NCBI GenBank assembly: GCA_003250135.1
Contig: QKHF01000253.1
Span: 1 to 13,313, forward strand
Direction of reading: 5' to 3'
From: Paracoccaceae bacterium
GTDB taxonomy: Bacteria; Pseudomonadota; Alphaproteobacteria; Rhodobacterales; Rhodobacteraceae
DNA: 13,313 nucleotides
Position numbers and translations under genes: made by a program
Notes under the pieces: model-generated
Database searches by the model: none
What the model was told of the DNA's origin: nothing
Seen by the model: the letters and a program-made list of their open reading frames with translations, nothing else
Shown here: positions 5,671-11,078 of the stretch, piece after piece
Position numbering within the stretch: the first letter of the stretch is position 1
Layout: each line of letters opens with the position of its first letter

Positions 5671-6261
5671 TCAACACAGCCCGGCCACGCGGTCGCGCAA
5701 GTAGGGAACGACCTCCGCCTCGAACCACGGGTTCTTTCTGAGCCACGCCGTGTTGCGCCATGACGGATGCGGCAAGGGCAATGCGGCGGGCGCGTGATCG
5801 CGCCAGTCCCGCACCATTTCCGTCACCGGGCGCTTCTTTCCCTCGACATGCCAATCCTGCGCATAGCCGCCCACCAGCAGCGTCAGCTCGATTTGCGGCA
5901 TGGCGGCAAGCGCCTTCGCGCGCCAGATCTCGGCGCAGCGTTTCGGCGGCGGCAGGTCCGAGCCCTTGGCGTCATAGCCCGGAAAACAGAACGCCATCGG
6001 CAGGATGGCGATGCGGGACCGGTCATAGAACGTCTCCCGATCCACCCCCATCCAGTCGCGCAGCCGGTCGCCCGAAGGGTCGTCGAACGGCAACCCGCTG
6101 GCGTGCACCCGCGCGCCCGGCGCCTGCCCTGCGATCAGGATCTTCGCCGTCCCAGACAGCCGAGTCACCGGCCGCGGCGCGTGGCCTGTTTCGGTGGCGG
6201 CGAATTCCGCCGCGCACGCCGTGCAGGCGGCGATCTCATTGGTGAGGGCGGAGAGGGACAT
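5671..6261 (-). CDS. Uracil-DNA glycosylase, Fe-S family
   Basis: A 196-residue uracil-DNA glycosylase superfamily protein, which removes uracil from DNA as the first step of base excision repair. Visible: the active-site loop ILIAGQAPGARVH (41-53), the following GDRLRDWMG, and the uracil/DNA-binding C-terminal motif LPHPSWRN (163-170), then PWFEAEV. Four cysteines, C13-x2-C16, C92 and C109, have spacing close to the [4Fe-4S] ligands of family 4 enzymes (C-x2-C ... C-x14-17-C). The start at 6261 (MSLSALTNEIAACTAC) is where family proteins begin; an upstream in-frame ATG at 6393 would cross the ArsR operator and start codon. No good Shine-Dalgarno sequence is seen. It is divergent from the ArsR gene. 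A diverged copy of its 3' end lies at 4617-4709; if the insertion idea is right, the last residues of this protein came with the cassette. Confidence 0.92.
   Translation of the reverse strand: MSLSALTNEIAACTACAAEFAATETGHAPRPVTRLSGTAKILIAGQAPGARVHASGLPFDDPSGDRLRDWMGVDRETFYDRSRIAILPMAFCFPGYDAKGSDLPPPKRCAEIWRAKALAAMPQIELTLLVGGYAQDWHVEGKKRPVTEMVRDWRDHAPAALPLPHPSWRNTAWLRKNPWFEAEVVPYLRDRVAGLC
5717..5788. repeat. Direct repeat: intact UDG copy of the duplicated 3' segment
   Basis: This stretch of the intact UDG gene aligns without gaps to 4633-4704 in the same orientation, 57 of 72 bases by hand count. The shared block begins with 15 identical bases, GCCTCGAACCACGGG (5717-5731 and 4633-4647). Confidence 0.8.
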
Positions 6262-6316
6262 GAGAGGGGAGGTTAGCGCCTCGCGATCGCGGAGCAAGTC
6301 GCCCGCACCGCAAACA

Positions 6317-6372
6317 TTTCGACAATCATCGAACTTTTCCTTGATCATTTCGATGATTCTAGTTATTTCGAA
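6317..6372 (+). promoter_or_regulatory. ArsR-type operator with repeated TTCGA boxes
   Basis: Just before the ArsR gene lies a perfect 10-base inverted repeat, AATCATCGAA (6324-6333) and TTCGATGATT (6349-6358), with a 15-base spacer. Further TTCGA elements at 6318-6322 and a TTCGAA palindrome at 6367-6372, three bases before the ATG, make a cluster of half-sites. AT-rich inverted repeats of this kind are the usual binding sites of ArsR/SmtB repressors, so the gene probably represses itself and the permease. The promoter should lie here too (TTGATC at 6341-6346 is a possible -35), but no good -10 box is visible. UDG, transcribed the other way from 6261, could also feel this site. Confidence 0.7.
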
Positions 6373-6375
6373 TCC

Positions 6376-6732
6376 ATGAGCCGCGAAACCCAAATAGCCA
6401 GCTTGGAGATCGAGGACGCCGCGCAGGCTTTCGCCGCGCTTGGCTCCGAGCAGCGCCTCTCCGTCCTACGCGCCCTTGTGCGCGCCGGGCCGGACGGGCT
6501 GCGCGTGGGCGAACTCAAGGATCGGACCGGTCTCGCCGCCTCGACCCTCTCGCACCATCTGCGGTTTCTCAGCCAGGCCGGTTTGATCAACCAGTCGAAG
6601 CGCGGCCGCGAGATCATCTGCGTCGGCGCGGCCTATGAGACGGTCGAGGCGCTGGCCGCCTTCCTGATGCGGGAATGCTGTGCGGACGCGCTGGACGATC
6701 ATCGCCACGACGGCCACGGAGACTCTGCGTGA
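6376..6732 (+). CDS. ArsR-family metal(loid)-responsive repressor
   Basis: A 118-residue winged-helix regulator. After an N-terminal helix (AAQAFAALGSEQRLSVLRALV) comes the helix-turn-helix GELKDRTGLAASTLSHHLRFLSQAGLI (about 45-71) and the wing SKRGREIICVG. The C-terminal helix ends MRECCADALDDHRHDGHGD: the Cys pair at 101-102 sits where ArsR proteins of the Acidithiobacillus ferrooxidans type carry their C-terminal As(III)-binding cysteines, but no third Cys follows; His109, His111 and His114 do. The ligand is thus a thiophilic metal or metalloid, identity uncertain. Its stop overlaps the permease start (GTGA at 6729-6732), so the two are coupled and share the operator upstream. Confidence 0.95.
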   Translation: MSRETQIASLEIEDAAQAFAALGSEQRLSVLRALVRAGPDGLRVGELKDRTGLAASTLSHHLRFLSQAGLINQSKRGREIICVGAAYETVEALAAFLMRECCADALDDHRHDGHGDSA

Positions 6733-7763
6733 CCGCCCTTGTCGCCGCCATCAATCAGGGTTGGAGCGCCGCGCGCCGCCTCGATGGCGCATGGGCCGGC
6801 TTTATCGCCATCTGCCTCGCCCTGCTTGCGTTCGTCCCCCGGGAACTGCCCGGCGTCCTGAAGGACGCGGCGGGATCGTTCCTGCACACCCTGCCCTTCA
6901 TCCTGTTCGCCGTCGCCGCCACCGCCTATTTGCGGGCCAGCGGCGCCGAGCGGGTGGTGGCCAAGGCGTTCGAGGGACGCGAGGTTCGCATGATCGTCCT
7001 CGCCTCTCTGGTGGGCGGTCTGGCGCCGTTCTGCTCCTGCGAGGTGATCCCCTTCATCGCGGCGCTTCTGGCCGCGGGCGCGCCGCTGTCGGCGGTCATG
7101 GCCTTCTGGCTCGCCTCGCCGATCATGGACCCGCCGATGTTCCTGATCACCACCGGCGCGCTCGGACTCGACTTCGCCATCGCCAAGACGCTGGCGGCCG
7201 TGTTCCTGGGCCTCCTGGGCGGATTCGGCGTTTACGCCATGCGCGGCGCGGAGTTTCTCGCGGCGCCCCTGCGCCCATCCGCCCCGACCTGCGGCTGCTG
7301 CTCGGCCAAACGGGCGTTCTCGGGCCAGCCGGTCTGGCGGTTCTGGACGCATGACGACCGGCGCCAGACATTCTGGGCCGCCGCGCGCGAGAACCTGCTC
7401 TTTCTCGGCAAATGGCTCGCCCTCGCCTACCTGATCGAGGCGCTGATGGTCCGCTGGCTGCCCGCCGGGATGGTCGGCGACTGGCTGGGCGGCGACGGAA
7501 TCGCCCCCATCATGCTGGGCGCGCTGGCCGGCGGCCCCGCCTACCTTAACGGTTATGCGGCCGCCCCGCTGGTCGCAGGTCTGATGGAGCAGGGCATGGG
7601 CGCCGGCGCCGCGATGGCGTTCATGCTGGCCGGCGGAGTCAGCTGCATCCCCGCCGCGATCGCGGTCTTCGCTCTGGTCAAGCGACGCATTTTTGCGCTC
7701 TATTTGGGCTTCGCCTTCGCGGGCTCGGTGATCGCCGGGATCGTCTTCGCCGCCGTGGCGTGA
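6729..7763 (+). CDS. ArsP/UPF0718-type efflux permease
   Basis: A 344-residue inner-membrane protein with about eight hydrophobic segments, of the PF03773 permease family (UPF0718; members include ArsP and the SO_0444-type transporters). The conserved core is APFCSCEVIPFIAALLAAGAPL (about 99-120, the CSC motif at 102-104), followed by FWLASPIMDPPMFLI. A cytoplasmic-loop cluster PTCGCC (186-191) adds three cysteines, and Cys306 lies in the last repeat (GGVSCIP). ArsP exports trivalent organoarsenicals; other members are tied to copper, zinc or arsenic resistance, so the substrate is open. The GTG at 6729 is chosen because it overlaps the ArsR stop codon; the in-frame TTG/ATG-like codons upstream lie inside the ArsR gene. 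Regulated by the ArsR repressor and operator just before it. Confidence 0.9.
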   Translation: MTALVAAINQGWSAARRLDGAWAGFIAICLALLAFVPRELPGVLKDAAGSFLHTLPFILFAVAATAYLRASGAERVVAKAFEGREVRMIVLASLVGGLAPFCSCEVIPFIAALLAAGAPLSAVMAFWLASPIMDPPMFLITTGALGLDFAIAKTLAAVFLGLLGGFGVYAMRGAEFLAAPLRPSAPTCGCCSAKRAFSGQPVWRFWTHDDRRQTFWAAARENLLFLGKWLALAYLIEALMVRWLPAGMVGDWLGGDGIAPIMLGALAGGPAYLNGYAAAPLVAGLMEQGMGAGAAMAFMLAGGVSCIPAAIAVFALVKRRIFALYLGFAFAGSVIAGIVFAAVA

Positions 7764-7915
7764 GGAAAAGCCGCATCCCCACAGCGGTCAATTCATCAAT
7801 TGAATGCGGCGCCTAGTCCGTTGCGCAGGGATCATTCAGTGCCTACAACGACAGGAAATAGAAAGCCTACACAGATAGGTTGCGCTGTCCGCGCGTCCGA
7901 GCGCGCGTAACTGCA
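7764..7915. promoter_or_regulatory. Intergenic region before nhaA with small repeats
   Basis: The 152 bases hold a perfect short hairpin TCAATT-CATC-AATTGA (7788-7803), nested between CCGCAT (7771-7776) and ATGCGG (7804-7809), which are themselves inverted. Beyond it, GCCTACA occurs at 7841-7847 and 7865-7871, 24 bases apart. The hairpin lacks a T-run, so it looks more like an operator or weak terminator of the permease operon. The GCCTACA pair may be a regulator site for nhaA. I see no convincing promoter consensus. Confidence 0.35.
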
Positions 7916-9199
7916 ATGGATACGGGGAAGAAGCGTTTCATGTACCGCGTCTGGGGCTTCCTTGCTGAATACTCGCTGCTCTTGATCTTTGGCGCGATCA
8001 TCGCCCTGATCTGGGCGAACCTCTCACCTGACAGCTATCATCACGCGATCGAGTTCGTGATCTGGGAAAACGCCCCGATCGGACACGCGCATGTCGACGA
8101 CCAGGGTCACATCCACCGCACCCTCACGTTTCACTATCTTGTGAACGACATCCTGATGGCTCTGTTCTTCGCCGTGGCGGGCAAAGAGGTGTGGGAAGCG
8201 GTCGCGCTGAAGAACGGCAGCCTGCGCGGCAAGCGCGCGCTGACGCCGCTGGTCGCGACCGCAGGCGGCATGTTCGGCCCGATCACCGTCTATCTGGTTC
8301 TGGCGCTGTTTCTGGGCAAGGAAGTGTTCGAGTCCGTCTCCAACGGCTGGGCGATCCCGACAGCGACCGATATCGCGTTCTCCTACCTCGTGGGTCGGCT
8401 GGTGTTCGGCGCAGGCCACCCGGCGGTGCGATTCCTGCTGCTTCTGGCCATCGCCGACGACGCCGCCGGGCTGATCATCCTGGCGATCTTCTATCCGTCG
8501 GGCGAACTGGCGCCGGCCTGGCTGCTGTTGTCGCTGGGCGCCGCGCTGGCGGTCTACATCCTTGCGAACCGCCTGCCCCGGATCATGGACAAGGGCGATC
8601 CGGCGCGGCCGGCCTCGCACTGGGTGCAGGACAAGCTCGGCTTCTGGCCCTATGCGCTGGCCTCCTGCGTCAGCTGGTACGGCTTCATGCTCAGCGGCCT
8701 GCATCCGGCGCTGGGCCTGCTGCCCATCGTGCCCACGATCCCGCACGCCGACATCTCCTTCGGCATCTATTCGGCGGCTGAGGAGCATCTGACCGACCTT
8801 CTGAACAAGATCGAGCACGAGTTGAAACACCCGGTCGAGGTGATCCTGTTCTTCTTCGGCCTCGCCAACGCAGGCGTCGAATTCTCCGCCATCGGCGCGG
8901 CCACATGGCTGGTGCTTGCGGGCCTGATCATCGGCAAGCCGTTCGGCATCTGGGGCATGGGCTGGCTGGCGGCAGGGCCCATGAAGCTGGGCCTGCCAGA
9001 AGGGATGAAGACCTCTGACCTGTTCGTGCTTGGCTGCGTCGCGGCGATCGGCTTCACCGTGTCGCTGTTCGTCGCCTCGGTCGCCTTCCCGCCAGGCGAG
9101 GTGCAGGACGCCGCCAAGATGGGCGCGCTTCTGTCCTTCGGCGCGGCTATCCTCTCGTTCATCGCGGGCAAGGTGTTCGCCGTCGAGAAGCAGAACTGA
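7916..9199 (+). CDS. nhaA: Na+/H+ antiporter NhaA
   Basis: A 427-residue inner-membrane antiporter that exchanges cytoplasmic Na+ (or Li+) for external protons and serves pH and sodium homeostasis. It has about 12 hydrophobic segments and the family's hallmark stretches: FFAVAGKEVWEA (84-95), WAIPTATDIAFSYLVG (145-160), the ion-binding pair LAIADDAAGLIILAIFY with Asp181-Asp182, LHPALGLLPIVP, FFFGLANAGVEF and GKPFGIWGMGWLA. The loop after the first helix (50-70) is long and His-rich (HAHVDDQGHIH). The start is taken as ATG 7916; an in-frame ATG at 7940 has a better ribosome site (GGGGAAG, 7924-7930) and would remove 8 residues. A TTG at 7880 is less likely. It has its own intergenic region and ends 19 bases before the epimerase gene. 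Confidence 0.96.
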   Translation: MDTGKKRFMYRVWGFLAEYSLLLIFGAIIALIWANLSPDSYHHAIEFVIWENAPIGHAHVDDQGHIHRTLTFHYLVNDILMALFFAVAGKEVWEAVALKNGSLRGKRALTPLVATAGGMFGPITVYLVLALFLGKEVFESVSNGWAIPTATDIAFSYLVGRLVFGAGHPAVRFLLLLAIADDAAGLIILAIFYPSGELAPAWLLLSLGAALAVYILANRLPRIMDKGDPARPASHWVQDKLGFWPYALASCVSWYGFMLSGLHPALGLLPIVPTIPHADISFGIYSAAEEHLTDLLNKIEHELKHPVEVILFFFGLANAGVEFSAIGAATWLVLAGLIIGKPFGIWGMGWLAAGPMKLGLPEGMKTSDLFVLGCVAAIGFTVSLFVASVAFPPGEVQDAAKMGALLSFGAAILSFIAGKVFAVEKQN

Positions 9200-9218
9200 G
9201 CCGCGCAGGAGTGCAGGA

Positions 9219-10280
9219 ATGACAGACCCGGCGCGCTGGATGGATGCTCTGCCGTCCGATGCGCCGGTTCTCGTCACCGGGGCCGCCGGCTTCATCGGCT
9301 TTCACCTGGCGGAGCGCCTGATGCAGGCCGGCGTGCCGGTGATCGGGCTCGACAACGTCAACGACTATTACGACACCTCGCTGAAGGACGCGCGGCTGGC
9401 GCTGTTGCGCCAGTACCCGGAATTCCAGTTCGAGAAGGCCGATCTGGCGGACGCCGATGCTCTGGGCGCGGTCTTCGACGCCTACAAGCCGCGCCATGTG
9501 GTGAACCTCGCTGCGCAGGCGGGGGTGCGTTACTCCATCGAGAACCCTCGCGCCTATGGCGAGGCGAACCTCACCGGCTTCCTGAACGTGCTTGAGGAGT
9601 GCCGCCGGACCGAGGTGGCGCATCTGGTCTACGCCTCCTCCAGCTCGGTCTATGGCGGCAACCGCAAGCTGCCCTTCTCGGTCGCCGACGGGGTGGACCA
9701 CCCGGTCAGCCTCTACGCCGCCACCAAGAAGGCGAATGAGCTGATGGCCCACACCTACAGCCACCTTTACGGGCTGCCGGCGACGGGCTTGAGATTCTTC
9801 ACCGTCTACGGACCCTATGGCCGTCCGGACATGGCCTATTACAGCTTCGCCAAAGCGATCGTGGAAGGACGCCCGATCAAGGTGTTCAATCATGGCGAAA
9901 TGGAGCGAGACTTCACCTATATCGACGACATCGTCGAAGGCGTCGCGCGGCTGATCCCGCGTCCCGCGCAACCGAACCCGGAGTTCGACCCCGCCGCTCC
10001 CGACCCGGGCACAAGCTGGGCGCCGCACCGGGTCTACAATATTGGCAACCATCAGCGTGAGAAGCTGATGGACTTCATCCGCATCCTCGAAGAGCTGCTG
10101 GGCCGCGAGGCGGTGAAAGAATACCTGCCGATGCAGCCCGGCGACGTGCAGGCGACCTGGGCCGATGTTGAGGCGCTGGAGGAGGCGGTGGGCTTCGCGC
10201 CGAACACCTCGCTCCGCGACGGGCTGGCGAAGTTCGTCGACTGGTTCCGCGCCTATCATGGCGTTGGGGACGCGACCTAG
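9219..10280 (+). CDS. NAD-dependent epimerase, probable UDP-glucuronate 4-epimerase
   Basis: A 353-residue extended short-chain dehydrogenase. The NAD site GAAGFIG is at 21-27, the catalytic YxxxK is Y166-K170 with the Ser/Thr region YASSSSVYGG (138-147), and the C-terminal block has YGPYGRPDMAYYSFAKAI and GEMERDFTYIDDIVEGV. This last pair is characteristic of UDP-glucuronate 4-epimerases (LpsL/CapI type), which convert UDP-glucuronate to UDP-galacturonate for surface polysaccharides; other sugar-nucleotide epimerases cannot be fully excluded. The start ATG at 9219 follows AGGAG (9207-9211) at good spacing. It lies just before capsule-export genes, which fits a supply role for an acidic polymer. 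The 141-base gap to kpsT may hold a separate promoter. Confidence 0.93.
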   Translation: MTDPARWMDALPSDAPVLVTGAAGFIGFHLAERLMQAGVPVIGLDNVNDYYDTSLKDARLALLRQYPEFQFEKADLADADALGAVFDAYKPRHVVNLAAQAGVRYSIENPRAYGEANLTGFLNVLEECRRTEVAHLVYASSSSVYGGNRKLPFSVADGVDHPVSLYAATKKANELMAHTYSHLYGLPATGLRFFTVYGPYGRPDMAYYSFAKAIVEGRPIKVFNHGEMERDFTYIDDIVEGVARLIPRPAQPNPEFDPAAPDPGTSWAPHRVYNIGNHQREKLMDFIRILEELLGREAVKEYLPMQPGDVQATWADVEALEEAVGFAPNTSLRDGLAKFVDWFRAYHGVGDAT

Positions 10281-10367
10281 CGGGTCTCGCCGCCCTCTTA
10301 ACCATTTCTTGCGTGAATGAACCCTATCCAAGGGGCGAACGCGGCGCGCGGATGATCCAGTGCGCCG

Positions 10368-10383
10368 GGCGGCGCTCGCCGCC
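10368..10383. other. GC-rich hairpin before kpsT
   Basis: GGCGGC (10368-10373) pairs perfectly with GCCGCC (10378-10383) across GCTC; a seventh G-C pair is possible with a 2-base loop. It lies 38 bases before the kpsT start, within the 141-base gap after the epimerase gene. No T-run follows, so it may be a leader hairpin or a Rho-type pause rather than an intrinsic terminator. Confidence 0.3.
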
Positions 10384-10421
10384 ATGTCAGTCATTCGGGT
10401 GAAGGGTGGGCGCCGACCGGC

Positions 10422-11078
10422 ATGAAAATGCTCGAATTCCGAAACGTCTCGAAGTCCTTCTGGACCGGCCAGCGCCGAAAGGTGGTTTTACTGGACGCGT
10501 CGTTCGAGATTCCCTTCGGCCGCAATGTCGGCGTGCTGGCCCCGAACGGCGCCGGCAAGACCACGCTGATCAACATGATCGCCGGGTTCGAGCCGGCCGA
10601 TGGAGGTGAGATCGTCCGCCATGTCCGCTTCGGCCCGCCGATCGGCTTCGCGGGCGCGCTGGCGGGCAAGCTGACGGGGCGCGAGAATGTGCGCTACGCC
10701 TCAGCCATCCACGGTTTGGACCCAGACGCGGTGCTGGCCGACTGCGTCGAGTTCGCCCGGATCGATGAATATATCGACATGCCGGTCGCCACCTATTCCA
10801 GCGGCATGCGCGCGCGCCTCGCCTTCGCCCTGTCGATGGCGATGAACTATGACGCCGTTCTGGTGGATGAAGCCATGTCCGTCGGCGACAAGGATTTCCG
10901 CGAGCGATCGAGGCGCATGTTGCTGGAGCGCCTGAAAACCACCTCTCTGTTCATGGTCTCTCACAATCCGCAAACCCTGCGCGAGTTCTGCGATTCAGCC
11001 GCGGTGCTGCGCCACGGAAAAGTTCATTACTTCGACCGGCTGGAGGACGCGAAGGCGCTTTATGACTTTGGAAAATGA
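10422..11078 (+). CDS. kpsT: Capsule polysaccharide ABC exporter, ATP-binding protein KpsT
   Basis: A 218-residue ABC ATPase that would drive export of capsular polysaccharide across the inner membrane with the permease KpsM (not in this window). Walker A is LAPNGAGKTT (39-48, Lys46), the signature is TYSSGMRARLAFALSM (124-139), Walker B is YDAVLVDEAMSVGDKDF (143-159, Glu150) and the switch His is in MVSHNPQTL (His181). The short length, the divergent signature SSGM and the ending resemble KpsT/BexA/CtrD proteins. Odd: the first Gly of the P-loop consensus GxxxxGK is Ala40. ATG 10422 follows an AAGGGTGGG stretch (10402-10410); an in-frame ATG at 10428 is an alternative. The 3' end overlaps kpsE by 17 bases. 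Confidence 0.92.
   Translation: MKMLEFRNVSKSFWTGQRRKVVLLDASFEIPFGRNVGVLAPNGAGKTTLINMIAGFEPADGGEIVRHVRFGPPIGFAGALAGKLTGRENVRYASAIHGLDPDAVLADCVEFARIDEYIDMPVATYSSGMRARLAFALSMAMNYDAVLVDEAMSVGDKDFRERSRRMLLERLKTTSLFMVSHNPQTLREFCDSAAVLRHGKVHYFDRLEDAKALYDFGK

Larger units (their letters stand above)
4705..5716. mobile_element. Candidate inserted cassette carrying one coiled-coil gene
   Basis: This is the roughly 1-kb segment between two directly oriented copies of the UDG 3' end (4633-4704 and 5717-5788). It carries one complete gene, on the strand opposite to its neighbours and with A-rich codon use unlike them, plus the last 46 bases of the intact UDG gene. The layout fits integration at the 3' end of UDG with replacement of that end. 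No integrase, transposase or terminal inverted repeat is visible, so either the cassette moved passively or the duplication arose otherwise. This is inference from layout and composition. Confidence 0.35.

Noticed and set aside
6262..6393. Upstream start for UDG at 6393
   Set aside because: It would run through the ArsR operator and start codon, and family proteins begin near MSLSALTNEI.
7886..7908. GCGCG...CGCGC hairpin just before nhaA as riboswitch or terminator
   Set aside because: A short GC-rich palindrome with no conserved riboswitch features and no T-run; expected often at this base composition.
8024..9295. Long open frame antisense to nhaA
   Set aside because: NhaA is unmistakable on the other strand; the antisense product has no recognisable motif and is His/Arg/Gln-rich in the manner of shadow frames.
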